64,000 bases of DNA from Candidatus Reidiella endopervernicosa (GTDB taxonomy: Bacteria; Pseudomonadota; Gammaproteobacteria; GCF-013343005): positions 1,151,001 through 1,215,000 of the forward strand of contig NZ_CP054491.1 in the NCBI RefSeq assembly GCF_013343005.1, in the 5' to 3' direction. The notes under the pieces were generated by a model. That model saw only the letters and a list, made by a program, of their open reading frames with translations, did no database searches and had not been told where the DNA came from. Of this stretch, positions 21,010 through 30,408 are shown piece by piece. The number at the start of each line of letters is the position of its first letter. Position 1 is the first letter of the stretch. The translations under genes and the position numbers were made by a program.

Positions 21010-21657
21010 ATGGAAACATTTGAACTGAACGTAGAAGTACGTACGGACACAGGGAAGGGTGCGAGCCGCCGCCTGCGTCGTGCGGATAAGGTGCCGGGTA
21101 TCCTTTACGGTGCCGGTAAGGATCCGATCTCACTGACCCTGGGTCACAACGATCTGTTCCACCACGCTGAGCACGAGGCGTTCTACTCGCATATTCTGAC
21201 CCTGCATGTCGATGGCAAGGATGAGAAGGCGGTACTTAAGGATATGCAGCGCCACCCTTACAAGCCGGTCATCATGCACGTCGACTTCCTGCGCGTCGAT
21301 ATGAACGAGAAGATCCGCATGAACGTACCGCTTCACTTCCTCAACGAAGATACCGCTCCGGGCGTCAAGCTCGAGGGTGGTCGTATCTCCCATGCGATCA
21401 ACGAGGTCGAGATCATCTGTCTGCCAGGTGCGCTGCCTGAGTTCATTGAGGTCGATCTCGGCGAGCTGAAGATCGGCGATATGGTTCACATGTCAGATCT
21501 GAAGCTGCCCGAGGGTGTCGAGATCGTCGAGCTGATGCACGGTGCCGAGCACGATCAGCCCGTTGCCTCTGTCCAGAAGGCGCGTGGCGGATCGGATGAA
21601 GAGGCCGAGAGTGAAGAGGCTGTTGCTGAGGGCGAAGGCGAGGGCGAGGGCGAATAA
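21010..21657 (+). CDS. rplY: 50S ribosomal protein L25, CTC/TL5 form
   Basis: L25 binds 5S rRNA; this is the long general-stress (CTC) form with an extra C-terminal domain. The start at 21010 is chosen for the AGGAGAAG site just upstream, giving METFELNVEVRTDTGKGASRR and 215 aa; an upstream in-frame start at 20980 lacks such a site. The N-terminal RNA-binding domain spans about residues 1-95, the second domain 96-190, followed by an acidic tail of Glu/Gly repeats. A 107-bp leader with a small GC hairpin follows prs. Confidence 0.96.
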   Translation: METFELNVEVRTDTGKGASRRLRRADKVPGILYGAGKDPISLTLGHNDLFHHAEHEAFYSHILTLHVDGKDEKAVLKDMQRHPYKPVIMHVDFLRVDMNEKIRMNVPLHFLNEDTAPGVKLEGGRISHAINEVEIICLPGALPEFIEVDLGELKIGDMVHMSDLKLPEGVEIVELMHGAEHDQPVASVQKARGGSDEEAESEEAVAEGEGEGEGE

Positions 21658-21699
21658 GCCCCGTTTCTCTGTTGCTGAGACCGGTGAGCGGGAGGTTGT

Positions 21700-22287
21700 A
21701 TGGCGGCTGACCGCGCCGGTTTCGATCTTATAGTAGGGCTGGGGAATCCCGGCCCTTCTTATGAGCAGACCCGTCACAATGTCGGTTTCTGGTGGGTGGA
21801 TGATCTCGCATCCCGTTATGGTTGTGCGCTTCGAACTGAGGCGAAATATAACGGCGATGTCTGTCGTGCCACCATCGAAGGACACGACTGTCGGCTGCTC
21901 AAGCCCATGACCTTCATGAACCGTAGTGGTCAGCCGCTCTCTGCGCTGGCCAACTTTTTCAAGATACCTGCTGAACGTATTCTGGTCGCACACGATGACC
22001 TCGATCTGCCACCGGGCACCATCCGTCTGAAGAAGGGCGGTGGTCACGGGGGGCATAATGGTCTGCGCGATATCATCAGCTGCTTCGGCAAGGATTTCTA
22101 TCGGTTGCGGATCGGAATCGGTCACCCCGGTCACCGTGATCAGGTCACCGATTTTGTACTGGGACGCCCGGCGGCAGCAGATCGCGAGGCGATCGTCGGT
22201 ACCCTTGATGATGCGACCCGTTCGCTGCCCGATATGCTCGATGGGAACCTCGACCGTGTGATGCAGCAGCTTCACACCCTTAAATAG
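21700..22287 (+). CDS. pth: peptidyl-tRNA hydrolase
   Basis: Pth frees tRNA from prematurely released peptidyl-tRNA. The 195-residue protein has GLGNPGPSYEQTRHNVGF with the catalytic His, PMTFMNRSGQP with the conserved Asn, and HDDLDLPPGTIRLKKGGG. The length is normal. It lies 42 bp after rplY and 18 bp before ychF, the conserved order. Confidence 0.98.
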   Translation: MAADRAGFDLIVGLGNPGPSYEQTRHNVGFWWVDDLASRYGCALRTEAKYNGDVCRATIEGHDCRLLKPMTFMNRSGQPLSALANFFKIPAERILVAHDDLDLPPGTIRLKKGGGHGGHNGLRDIISCFGKDFYRLRIGIGHPGHRDQVTDFVLGRPAAADREAIVGTLDDATRSLPDMLDGNLDRVMQQLHTLK

Positions 22288-22305
22288 TAGAGATGGGATT
22301 ACACC

Positions 22306-23397
22306 ATGGGATTTAAATGCGGAATTGTCGGACTGCCCAATGTCGGTAAGTCGACCCTCTTCAATGCGCTGACCAAGGCGGGTATTCAGGCCGAGAACTA
22401 CCCCTTCTGCACCATTGAGCCCAATGTGGGTGTAGTGCCGATGCCCGATCCTCGTCTCGACAGATTGGCCGAGATCGTCTCGCCTGAGCGAATTTTGCCG
22501 ACCACCATGGAGTTCGTCGATATCGCAGGGCTGGTGGCGGGTGCTTCCAAGGGTGAGGGGCTAGGTAACAAGTTCCTCGCCAATATTCGTGAGACCGATG
22601 CGATTGCTCAGGTGGTGCGCTGTTTCGAAGATGAGAACGTGGTGCACGTGGCCGGCAAGGTTCACCCGCTGGACGATGTTGAGGTGATCAACACCGAACT
22701 GATGCTGGCCGATATGGATACGGTCGATAAGGGCATCCAGCGCGTCTCACGCATTGCCAAGGGTGGTGACAAGACTGCCAAGGCACAGATGCCACTGTTC
22801 GAGGAGGTACGTGCAGCACTCGACGAGGGCAAGATGGTGCGTGCCATGGGGCTGAATGAGGATCAGCTGGAGCTGCTCTATGAGCTTCACCTGCTGACCA
22901 TCAAACCGACCATGTATATCGCAAATGTCGCCGAGGATGGTTTCGAAAATAATCCGCATCTGGACGCGGTCAAGGAGCTGGCTGCTGCCGAAGGCGCTGA
23001 GGTGGTTGCGGTCTGTGCATCAATCGAGTCGGAGATAGTAGAGCTCGATGCCGAGGATGCTGAGGCGTTCCTTGATGAACTGGGTCTAGATGAGCCAGGC
23101 CTAAATCGTGTGATTCGTGCGGGTTATGAGTTGCTAGGATTGCAGACCTACTTCACCGCTGGCGTGCAAGAGGTGCGAGCCTGGACGGTCAAGATCGGTG
23201 CCACCGCGCCGCAGGCGGCGGGAGTGATCCACACCGACTTCGAGAAGGGCTTTATCCGTGCCGAGGTGACCTCTTACGACGACTTTGTCGCCTGTAACGG
23301 TGAGCAGGGCGCCAAGGAGGCGGGTAAGCTCAGGCTCGAGGGTAAGGAGTACATCGTCAAGGATGGTGATGTAATGCACTTCCGATTCAACGTTTAA
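22306..23397 (+). CDS. ychF: ribosome-binding ATPase YchF (Obg family)
   Basis: YchF/OLA1 is an Obg-family P-loop ATPase that binds ribosomes and takes part in stress responses. The 363-residue protein has the P-loop [18 protein letters not shown], the G3 region [19 protein letters not shown], a coiled-coil insert (about 130-200) and a C-terminal TGS domain. The 363-aa length is typical. It ends the pth operon and is followed by tRNA-Met. Confidence 0.98.
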   Translation: MGFKCGIVGLPNVGKSTLFNALTKAGIQAENYPFCTIEPNVGVVPMPDPRLDRLAEIVSPERILPTTMEFVDIAGLVAGASKGEGLGNKFLANIRETDAIAQVVRCFEDENVVHVAGKVHPLDDVEVINTELMLADMDTVDKGIQRVSRIAKGGDKTAKAQMPLFEEVRAALDEGKMVRAMGLNEDQLELLYELHLLTIKPTMYIANVAEDGFENNPHLDAVKELAAAEGAEVVAVCASIESEIVELDAEDAEAFLDELGLDEPGLNRVIRAGYELLGLQTYFTAGVQEVRAWTVKIGATAPQAAGVIHTDFEKGFIRAEVTSYDDFVACNGEQGAKEAGKLRLEGKEYIVKDGDVMHFRFNV

Positions 23398-23453
23398 GAC
23401 CTTTCTCCCTTGACAGCAAGGCGCTCAGGCAGCAAAATCCCGCTTCCAATTTT

Positions 23454-23530
23454 GGCTATGTAGCTCAGCTGGTTAGAGCACATCACTCATAATGATGGGG
23501 TCCCCTGTTCGAATCAGGGCATAGCCACCA
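23454..23530 (+). tRNA. tRNA-Met (CAT)
   Basis: A 77-base cloverleaf: acceptor GGCTATG with CATAGCC, D arm GCTCAGCTGGTTAGAGC, anticodon stem CATCA/TGATG with loop CTCATAA (anticodon CAT), T arm CCCTG TTCGAAT CAGGG and an encoded CCA. It lacks the initiator-type C1-A72 mismatch, so it is elongator Met; a lysidine-modified Ile2 tRNA is the alternative. Confidence 0.93.
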
Positions 23531-23536
23531 TACAAC

Positions 23537-23572
23537 AAAAGGGCTTAGCTTCGGCTAGGCCCTTTTCTTTTT
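23537..23572 (+). terminator. rho-independent terminator after tRNA-Met
   Basis: Stem AAAAGGGCTTAGC / GCTAGGCCCTTTT with the stable loop TTCG, followed by TCTTTTTC. It ends the rplY-pth-ychF-tRNA transcript. Confidence 0.93.
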
Positions 23573-23950
23573 CTGAATTGTAAGAGGCGCATTGGAAAAT
23601 GCTGGCCTGGCTGCCGATGTGGTATTTAGGCATAGCCGCTTTGATCCTATATACATCGCATAATAGTCAGGCCATTAGTTCAGTTGGCGAATTGTTGGTT
23701 GATACCGACATCGAGAAAAAGTGTGCCATCTGCTTTGCAGAGGTCTGTCTAGTGCTCGTAGAACGTCGGACGGTGAATCCGTCAGACGAGTACTGATGGT
23801 TCACTTATGTAGGTCAGCTTTGGTGTCGTTACCGCTGAATATCCTACTACTTCCTCCATCGAAGCATCGCAGGTGCGGTAACAGTTGCGTAAGTGGCGCA
23901 GAGTGTTGGTTCGAGGCGTGATAAAAGGTGGTCATGGAAGAGGTGGTATA
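23573..23950. other. 378-bp stretch without a recognisable gene
   Basis: No open frame with a credible start, codon pattern or homology is seen. The stretch contains an imperfect hairpin around 23755-23790 (GTCGGACGG / CCGTCAGAC with loop TGAA) and it ends in a strong terminator at 23951. It could carry a small RNA or the remains of a gene. Confidence 0.4.
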
Positions 23951-23984
23951 AAAAAAGCCCGCGACAATCGCGGGCTTTTTATAC
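23951..23984. terminator. bidirectional rho-independent terminator
   Basis: A perfect stem AAAAAGCCCGCGA / TCGCGGGCTTTTT with loop CAA has T-tracts in both directions. On the minus strand it ends the Tyr-rich coiled-coil gene whose stop is at 24003; on the plus strand it would end any transcript from 23573-23950. Confidence 0.92.
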
Positions 23985-24002
23985 AACTAAGTAAGGTGTT
24001 TT

Positions 24003-24317
24003 TTACTTCTTCTCTTCGAACTGCTTACGCATGGCGGCAATACGCTCTTCGTGTGCCTTCTTCTGCGCATCCATCATCTCTTTCATGCGCTGAGCCATCG
24101 CCTCGGCCTCTTTTTTCTGTGCCTCATAGGCTGCGTTCTGCTGCTCCATAATCTGCTTGCTCTGCTCAACAGCCGCCTTCTGCTGTGCATCGACCTGCTC
24201 CTGAGTCATTGCCTGAGGTGCGGTGTAGGGAGCTGCTGCATAGGGTGCGTAGCCGTAAGGGGCATAGCCGTAGGGGGCGTAACCGTTATAACTATTCCAG
24301 CCGTCGCTGACCGCCAT
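24003..24317 (-). CDS. Tyr/Pro-rich coiled-coil protein, N-terminus formed by repeat copy A
   Basis: The protein has tandem GYAPY repeats (about residues 12-30) followed by a long Gln/Glu/Lys/Met-rich coiled coil (about 40-104). No catalytic motif is seen. The repeats faintly recall Tyr/Gly-rich sulfur-globule envelope proteins, but this is weak. The present start codon (24317) and first four residues lie inside the dispersed repeat beginning at 24305, which suggests that the original 5' end, perhaps a signal peptide, was removed or separated by that insertion. No candidate leader is visible on the far side of the repeat. It is followed by a strong terminator. Confidence 0.6.
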   Translation of the reverse strand: MAVSDGWNSYNGYAPYGYAPYGYAPYAAAPYTAPQAMTQEQVDAQQKAAVEQSKQIMEQQNAAYEAQKKEAEAMAQRMKEMMDAQKKAHEERIAAMRKQFEEKK

Positions 24318-24587
24318 GGAGAGCGAAGTGAGGGCGGTTAGTCCCCGATAGTCGACGCCGTCTGCCTATTCGTAGTTGAGAGCGCGAGCGAACGACGGAG
24401 AAGATGCAGCAGCGGCTTTATGTCGGCGTAGAGTCACTGAGGGAGTTGTGTAGAGCCGCGAAGAGGTGATTACGCAACGAACGCAGGACGGTCGGGGCGC
24501 CGCAGGCATAAACGGTCGCGTGAAGTTTTGCTGTTTGCTTGGGCTTGGATGCCCAAAACAAACTTTCGCAAAAATAGCGACTCCCCG
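24305..24587 (+). mobile_element. dispersed ~283-bp repeat, copy A
   Basis: The left end is CGCTGACCGCC and the right end AAATAGCGACTCCCCG. A left hairpin (TGACCGCC / GGCGGTTA) and a strong right hairpin (GTTTG-CTTGGGC / GCCCAA-AACAAAC) are present, and no transposase is encoded. It is in the opposite direction to the gene it abuts (24003-24317). It is nearly identical by eye to the other four copies. Confidence 0.9.
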
Positions 24588-24919
24588 GAAATGTTGGTGT
24601 TGGTTGTAGGTTGCTTGCTTGGCCTTCAGGCGATGCAGTGGGCTCACCATCCCCTGCCTCATCCCGAATTGTATATAAGTATATTAGTGGAATCTGACTG
24701 CGGCAAGTTTTCGGTTTTCGTTTTAAATCAATTTGTTACCTGACTGGCTGATGGCGTGCATTGCTATCTATTAGATTGTTAATGGGAAAGTAAGGGTTGG
24801 TGGCGGTAATATCTGTTTTGTCTCTTGTTGATGAAGCGATTGTGTCGCCACGCGTGCAATATTCCATTCGCTCATCTGCTCCTATAGTGTGTATTGAATG
24901 ACTTGCCCAGGGAGGCAGC
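24588..24919. other. 332-bp intergenic region before the HD-GYP gene
   Basis: No gene is supported. The A/T-rich second half (about 24690-24900) probably holds the promoter of the HD-GYP gene; TATAGT near 24891 is a -10 candidate without a clear -35. Confidence 0.35.
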
Positions 24920-26830
24920 GTGGAGAGAGGTTCTTTCAGAGGTTGGGTTCGGTCGCTTTCGGTACAGATCAGTAGCGCGTTAATTTTGCTCTTTCTGCTC
25001 GCCTCAGGTGCGGTCGGACTGACTGTCTACGAGTTAGAGCTGCGCAAACACGACTATGTGATCCTCAATCTTGCCGGTCAGCTCCGCTCGATTACTCGAA
25101 ATATCACCAATGAGACGCTGCACTACCAACGTCACGGTGAAAAGAGTTCGATGATGAATAGCGTCGATGCCGAATATTTCCACAGCTCAATCAAACGCCA
25201 GCTCGATCTCTACACCAAAATTGTTACCTCATTGCGAAACCGACTGCTGGAGCCGGAGCTGACGGGGCGCTCAGATCCGCTCTACTGCTCATGGGATGAG
25301 GCGTCGCTGAAGCAGCTCGATATGACCGCAGATGCCTGGCAGCAGTTTCGTGGTGGTCTGGAAGGGGTGTTTGCTCAACCGGAGGCGACCATCGAGCAGG
25401 CGGTGATCTATCTGCAACAAAATGAGAAGCCGTTGATCGATATCTCTACTCAGCTGAGCCAGCGCCTGCAGGAGATGATGGAGGGGAAGCTCTCACTGGT
25501 GATTCTCTTTAATCAGGTTATGTTGGTGGCAGCACTGATTGTGGTTTCCGTATTACTAACGTTGCTCTATTACAGCTTCTCGCGTCCGTTACGCATGACT
25601 GTTGCAGGATTCGAACGTGTTTCGCAGGGTGACTTTGGCCATCAGATTGAGGTGGGCAGTGAGAATGAGCTAGGGCGTATGGCGGGCACCTTCAATGCGC
25701 TGAGTGGACGACTCAACTCAATTTTCCGCCTCACCGATCGGATCAATCAGGCGACCTCGGTCGATGAGTCACTGCGCTTTGTTTTTGAAGAGTTCAATGT
25801 GCTGATACCGCTCGACTGGGTGGGCATGATGGTGTTGAGTCCCGATGGGCAGCATTTTGAACTGCAGCGTCTCTATACCGATGGTGAGACTACGCTGTGT
25901 GAGGGCGACACCTTCCAGGCGACCGGTTCGTTGCTGGCCAAGGCGATGGGCAGTAAGGAACCGCTACATATACCGGTGCTGGCTGAGACCTCAGCGGCCA
26001 ATCCCTCGGCGGAGTTTGCCGACCGACTCGATCGTGACGGGCGCCAGTCTGCGCTCTTCTATCCACTCTCAACCGAGGGGAGCTGGGGTGCGGTGATCGC
26101 CTTCGCCTACAGTGAGCCAGATGCATACAACGCAGACCACCTTGAGCTGCTCTCTAATATCGCCGCACAGATCAGTCACAGTTTTGAGAAGAATCTGGTG
26201 ATCTCGGCCATAACCGGTCTGGCGCGGTTGGCGGAGAATCGTGACCCTGAGACCGGGGATCATCTGGTGCGCATGGCACTCTACTCGGCCAAGGTGGCCG
26301 AGGAGCTAGGCAGTGAAGGGCCCTATCAGTCAGAGATCAGTGCCGATTATGTGCGTGATCTGCACCGCTTCGCGCCAATGCACGATATCGGCAAGGTCGG
26401 TATTGAGGACGGCATTCTGCTCAAGCCAGGTCGACTTGATGCCGAGGAGCGGACCGAGATGGAGCGTCACCCGGTGATCGGTGGCGAGGTGCTGCGCGGC
26501 TGTGAGGCGCAGATGTGTGCGGTGGGTCACTCGATGTTCAAGATTGGGATTGAGATTGCCGAGGGGCATCACGAACGTTTTGATGGTCAGGGCTATCCGA
26601 ATGGTGTGGCAGGTGAAACGATCCCGCTCTCGGCACGTATCGTGGCCGTGGCGGATGTATTTGATGCGCTCACTTCACGTCGACCCTATAAAGATGCCTG
26701 GTCAGTAGAGCGTGCGCTCTCAGTTATTGATGAGGAGTCGGGACAGCACTTCGATCCTGAGGTGGTGAAAGCGCTACATCGGGCCATGCCGAAGGTGATG
26801 GCGATCTACGATGAGTTGAAACATGTGTGA
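24920..26830 (+). CDS. membrane sensor with HAMP, GAF and HD-GYP domains (cyclic-di-GMP phosphodiesterase)
   Basis: HD-GYP proteins hydrolyse cyclic di-GMP. The start is GTG at 24920, preceded by GGGAGG. Domain order in 636 aa: transmembrane helix 1 (about 14-36), a periplasmic helical sensor region resembling the PilJ/NarX-type four-helix bundle (40-190), transmembrane helix 2 (192-215), HAMP (216-270), GAF (285-420), HD-GYP (430-636). Catalytic motifs are MHDIGKVG near 487 and HHERFDGQGYPNGV near 555; the GYP tripeptide is intact, preceded by GQ. It is likely expressed alone, with the ABC transporter genes starting 90 bp further on. Confidence 0.93.
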   Translation: MERGSFRGWVRSLSVQISSALILLFLLASGAVGLTVYELELRKHDYVILNLAGQLRSITRNITNETLHYQRHGEKSSMMNSVDAEYFHSSIKRQLDLYTKIVTSLRNRLLEPELTGRSDPLYCSWDEASLKQLDMTADAWQQFRGGLEGVFAQPEATIEQAVIYLQQNEKPLIDISTQLSQRLQEMMEGKLSLVILFNQVMLVAALIVVSVLLTLLYYSFSRPLRMTVAGFERVSQGDFGHQIEVGSENELGRMAGTFNALSGRLNSIFRLTDRINQATSVDESLRFVFEEFNVLIPLDWVGMMVLSPDGQHFELQRLYTDGETTLCEGDTFQATGSLLAKAMGSKEPLHIPVLAETSAANPSAEFADRLDRDGRQSALFYPLSTEGSWGAVIAFAYSEPDAYNADHLELLSNIAAQISHSFEKNLVISAITGLARLAENRDPETGDHLVRMALYSAKVAEELGSEGPYQSEISADYVRDLHRFAPMHDIGKVGIEDGILLKPGRLDAEERTEMERHPVIGGEVLRGCEAQMCAVGHSMFKIGIEIAEGHHERFDGQGYPNGVAGETIPLSARIVAVADVFDALTSRRPYKDAWSVERALSVIDEESGQHFDPEVVKALHRAMPKVMAIYDELKHV

Positions 26831-26920
26831 TGAATTTCGTGCGGATGGGCTGTTTTCAGTAGCGGTCTGAAGCCGGCTGCAATAGGATGGCTGGAGCATA
26901 AAACAATAAAAAGGGATGGA

Positions 26921-27838
26921 ATGATTCAGGTCAGCAACCTCGTCTATGAGTACCCCGGCAAACGTGCCCTGCAGGGTGTCTCCTTCAATATTGAGCCCGC
27001 CACTGTGACAGCACTGGTTGGTCCGAATGGGGCTGGTAAGACCACACTGCTTCGCTGCATGGCCGCGTTAGAACGACCCTTCGCCGGGACAGTGGTGATC
27101 GATGGTCTCGATACGGTGGAGGAGCCGCGTCAGGTCCACCGCCGCCTTGGCTACCTCTCAGATTTCTTTGGTCTCTATGACGATCTGAGTGTCGCGCAGT
27201 GCCTTGAGTATGCTGCGATGGCACACGGAATCGCCTCGATAGATCGCGCCGAGCGGGTGATGACAGCGGCGGAGCGGTTGGGTTTAGATGATCGACTGGA
27301 GGTTGAGGCGAAGGCGCTCTCACGAGGGCTGCGCCAGCGACTGGCGGTGGCGCAGGCGATCATCCACGAGCCGAGTGTAGTGCTGCTCGATGAACCCGCA
27401 TCGGGGCTCGATCCTGAGGCGAGAACCTCACTCTCAACACTGTTGAGCGAACTGCGCGGGCAGGGGATGACGCTCGTGGTCTCTTCGCACATTCTTTCCG
27501 AACTGGAGGCCTACTCGACACACATGCTGACGATTCGTGATGGCGAGATTACCGGTCACCGCGCCTTGCACGAGGATGAAGGTGAGGTGATGCAGATACG
27601 CCTGCGTGCCGTGAGTGACTTGGATCGGGCGCAGCCGATCCTTACTGAGATGGGTGCAAAGCTGCTGCCCGATGGTGGGGATGAGTGGTTGCGATTTGAT
27701 CTGACCGGCTCGGAGATGGAACGTCGTATTCTGCTTAAACGGTTGATCGATGCCGATGTGGCGGTGAGTGAGTTTGCGGTTGAGCGTCGCTCTCTGGAAC
27801 AGGTCTATCTCGATGAGGCCGGGGAGGTGGCGGAATGA
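26921..27838 (+). CDS. ABC transporter ATP-binding protein
   Basis: This is the ATPase of an ABC-2-like exporter. The 305-residue protein has Walker A GPNGAGKTT (about 34-42), a LSRGLRQRLAVAQ signature near 133 and Walker B VVLLDEPASGLDP. It resembles the multidrug/lipid-export CcmA-type ATPases with an extra C-terminal domain of about 90 residues. The signature starts SRG rather than SGG, a common variant in this subgroup. It overlaps the permease gene by 4 bp. The substrate is not known. Confidence 0.92.
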   Translation: MIQVSNLVYEYPGKRALQGVSFNIEPATVTALVGPNGAGKTTLLRCMAALERPFAGTVVIDGLDTVEEPRQVHRRLGYLSDFFGLYDDLSVAQCLEYAAMAHGIASIDRAERVMTAAERLGLDDRLEVEAKALSRGLRQRLAVAQAIIHEPSVVLLDEPASGLDPEARTSLSTLLSELRGQGMTLVVSSHILSELEAYSTHMLTIRDGEITGHRALHEDEGEVMQIRLRAVSDLDRAQPILTEMGAKLLPDGGDEWLRFDLTGSEMERRILLKRLIDADVAVSEFAVERRSLEQVYLDEAGEVAE

Positions 27839-29163
27839 ATATCAATCCCGAGCTGAAACGCAATGCCTGGCTGGAGCTCTCTGCACATAGGATGTTGGCG
27901 ATGCCAGCCATTCTTGCACTGATATTTAACCTCGCCTATCTCACTGCGGGGAATGACTTCTGGAAGCAGATGGGGATCTATGCGGTGATCTCCTACGTTG
28001 CACTGGTGGTGCTGTGGGGGGGCAAGCTGGCGAGTGAGGGGCTGATCCGCGAGGTTGATGGTCAGACCTGGGATAACCAGCGCATGTCGGTGATTGGTCC
28101 CTGGAGCATGAGCTGGGGCAAGCTCTTTGGTAGTACGCTCTTCCCCTGGTATGGCGGTGTGATCTGTCTCGCGGTCTATCTCTTTGCACGACTGCAGACG
28201 GGCTACTCTGAAGAGGCGGTCAAGGTGGCCGCAATTCTATTGCTGGTGGGTGTGTTGGCGCAGAGCGTTGGATTGCTCGGTGCCCTGCTCCTGGCTCGCA
28301 AGCGGGGCAAAGGTGGTTCACGCCGATACACTGGGCTCTATCTGTTCGCCATTCTCGGAGTGTTGTGGCTGCTGCCGTTGCTGCAGCATGCGGGTAGCCA
28401 GTCGCAGGTTGACTGGTTTGGCTATCACTATCCGATAATAGACTTCGTTCTGCTCTCACTGATGGCCTGGGCCGGCTGGGCACTGATCGGTATCTACCGA
28501 GTGATGCGTGTAGAGCTGCAGTTCACCAATACTCCGTGGGTATGGCTGCTCTTCGTAACCTTTTTACTGGTCTTTCTCAGTGGCTTTGTCCCCGGCGGTG
28601 GTCGAGATCCGCAGTTGATTGCGCTCTCCAGGCTGCTGGTATCGTTCGCCGTGGCATCACTACTACTCTATTTCCTGCTTTTCAGTGAGAGTAAGGATGT
28701 GGTGGCGTTGCGCCGTCTATTTATCAATCTGCGCAGCGGTAGTATGAAGACGGCGGCGGAGAATCTGCCGCTCTGGTTGCTCACTCTAATGGTTGTGGCT
28801 GGTCTGGCTACAGCGCTGCTATTTGAATTGCCATTCCGATCGGTATTCATGGATCGAAATGTGATCAGTCAGTGGTTCCCGCTAGCCGCTTTGCTGTTTA
28901 TGGTGCGAGACGCGGCGCTGCTGCTGGCGTTGAATATGTCATTGCGGACACGCTGGGCCGATGGCGCGGCGCTGGTCTATCTGCTTGTACTCTATGGGCT
29001 GCTGCCGGCAGTGATCAATCTTGCAGGTTGGAGTGGTGGACGCTCTCTCTTCTATCCGCTGCCTGGTGGTGATGTGAGCTCATTAATCGCACCTGCAGTT
29101 GAGATGGTCGCAATGTTGGTCTTTGTGCGAATGAGGATGGCAAGGCTTAGTGTTGAATCCTAA
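27835..29163 (+). CDS. ABC transporter permease
   Basis: A 442-residue protein with about ten hydrophobic segments and almost no soluble domain, encoded with a 4-bp overlap after the ATPase gene, so the two form a transporter. The N-terminus NPELKRNAWLELSAHRM is typical of ABC-2-type permeases, with an amphipathic helix before the first membrane span. Nothing shows the substrate. Confidence 0.85.
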   Translation: MNINPELKRNAWLELSAHRMLAMPAILALIFNLAYLTAGNDFWKQMGIYAVISYVALVVLWGGKLASEGLIREVDGQTWDNQRMSVIGPWSMSWGKLFGSTLFPWYGGVICLAVYLFARLQTGYSEEAVKVAAILLLVGVLAQSVGLLGALLLARKRGKGGSRRYTGLYLFAILGVLWLLPLLQHAGSQSQVDWFGYHYPIIDFVLLSLMAWAGWALIGIYRVMRVELQFTNTPWVWLLFVTFLLVFLSGFVPGGGRDPQLIALSRLLVSFAVASLLLYFLLFSESKDVVALRRLFINLRSGSMKTAAENLPLWLLTLMVVAGLATALLFELPFRSVFMDRNVISQWFPLAALLFMVRDAALLLALNMSLRTRWADGAALVYLLVLYGLLPAVINLAGWSGGRSLFYPLPGGDVSSLIAPAVEMVAMLVFVRMRMARLSVES

Positions 29164-29190
29164 GGTTTAGGATTAGAGATAACGGGTGGT

Positions 29191-29823
29191 GTGATGAGTC
29201 TGAACAGAAGTCGAGCGGTCGTGGTATTGATTACAGCAGTAGTGTCACTGTTGCTCTCGGCCTGTACGCCGATGAAATATGGTGTACCCGAGGAACGCTG
29301 GAATCGCATGGGTGAGGTGGAGCGCGCCGCCACGATTGAGGCCTATGAGGAACGCCAGCGTATTGCACGTGAGCGACGCGAAGCTGAATTGGCACGTGCT
29401 GAGGCGTTACGCCACAAGAAGGCACAGAGAATTGAGCGTATTCACCATGGCGATATCTGGTATCACGGTGCATTGATTCGCGTGACTATCAGGAAGGGGA
29501 AGGTAAAGATTGGAAAGGAGTTTCGCCAATACAGGCCCGTGTCTTTTTTAATTGCTGATAGAGAGACCAAAGCCATGAATCTTCATCGCGCTGGAAAAGG
29601 TAAGCGCGATTATAACCAAATTTGGTTTAGCTATCGAAATAACCAGTTGATAGCTGATGTTGGAAGAGGTGGCAGAAATGCACGAAATGGTCATGTGTTC
29701 TACTATGAACCTGCGTGGTCCAGAGCGAAGCACTATAGGGATGTGCAATTCGGTACTAAAAGTAATATAAAGAGTGATGGAATGGTTGTTTCGGTGGAGG
29801 TTATGCCCAGGCAGCATCGCTAG
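29191..29823 (+). CDS. lipoprotein of unknown function
   Basis: The 210-residue protein has a leader ending in lipobox LLSAC (Cys near residue 26), an Arg/Glu-rich helix of about 45 residues (EAYEERQRIARERREAE), and then a basic, beta-rich C-terminal part without recognised motifs. Starts at 29191 (GTG) or 29194 (ATG) are both possible. The second half is visibly more A/T-rich than the surrounding genes. It lies between the ABC transporter and the HAMP/pilin pair. Confidence 0.75.
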   Translation: MMSLNRSRAVVVLITAVVSLLLSACTPMKYGVPEERWNRMGEVERAATIEAYEERQRIARERREAELARAEALRHKKAQRIERIHHGDIWYHGALIRVTIRKGKVKIGKEFRQYRPVSFLIADRETKAMNLHRAGKGKRDYNQIWFSYRNNQLIADVGRGGRNARNGHVFYYEPAWSRAKHYRDVQFGTKSNIKSDGMVVSVEVMPRQHR

Positions 29824-29910
29824 ATAAGATAGTGATTGTGACTATATTCAAGCGTGGAAGCGTTTTAAACCTTTAGACGGGTATGAGTGTTTTTTTTAGG
29901 AGGTATTAGA

Positions 29911-30408
29911 ATGGAGCGCAGAGAACAACTGGTAGTTAATAAAGATTTTCAGCAGCGTTTTGTTGTTGGAATGATTTTCTCTGTAGTGCTGCTGATTAAC
30001 CTTGTTATTCTTTTCGATCTGTTGTCGGGTTCTTCGATGCTGGTCGGTGAGCTTAGTGAGTTGCAGTTTCTTATTATTGGGTTAGCTGAGCTCTTTATTG
30101 TTGGAATAGTCTATTTCCTGGGTATCCGCTTGAGCCATCAAGTGGCTGGTCCGGTCTATGTTGTCTCTAACAGTCTCGAAAAAATGGGTGATGGTGATCT
30201 TAGTTTCAAGGTCCGTTTGAGAAAGCGTGACTTCTTTCGCGAGGTCGAGGGTGACTTTAACGACAATGTGGAGAAGCTAAGAGAGCGAATCGTTGCGCTG
30301 AAAACGATCGCCCAGAAGCTTGAGGGGAGTTTGGGTGAAGGACAGCAAGATGCTCAGGAGCTTGTTGGAGAGCTCAAGACAAAACTTGATGAACTTAAGA
30401 CTGAGTAA
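29911..30408 (+). CDS. membrane protein with HAMP-like domain and coiled coil
   Basis: The start at 29911 follows an AGGAGG site and gives MERREQLVVNKDFQQRF; the protein is 165 aa. Two hydrophobic helices (about 17-40 and 52-75) are followed by a HAMP-like linker (HQVAGPVYVVSNSLEKMGDGDLSF region) and a helical, Glu/Lys-rich tail. There is no output domain, so it resembles a truncated sensor or chemoreceptor. The stop overlaps the pilin-like ATG (TAATG), indicating that the two are made together. Confidence 0.8.
   Translation: MERREQLVVNKDFQQRFVVGMIFSVVLLINLVILFDLLSGSSMLVGELSELQFLIIGLAELFIVGIVYFLGIRLSHQVAGPVYVVSNSLEKMGDGDLSFKVRLRKRDFFREVEGDFNDNVEKLRERIVALKTIAQKLEGSLGEGQQDAQELVGELKTKLDELKTE

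Noticed and set aside
24366..24662. Open frame running antisense through the repeats (RRHKAAAASS, LNYEYADGVDYRG), seen in copies A, C and E
   Set aside because: Copy differences change amino acids or introduce stops (copy A stops in this frame), and there is no ribosome-binding site; it is a by-product of the repeat sequence.
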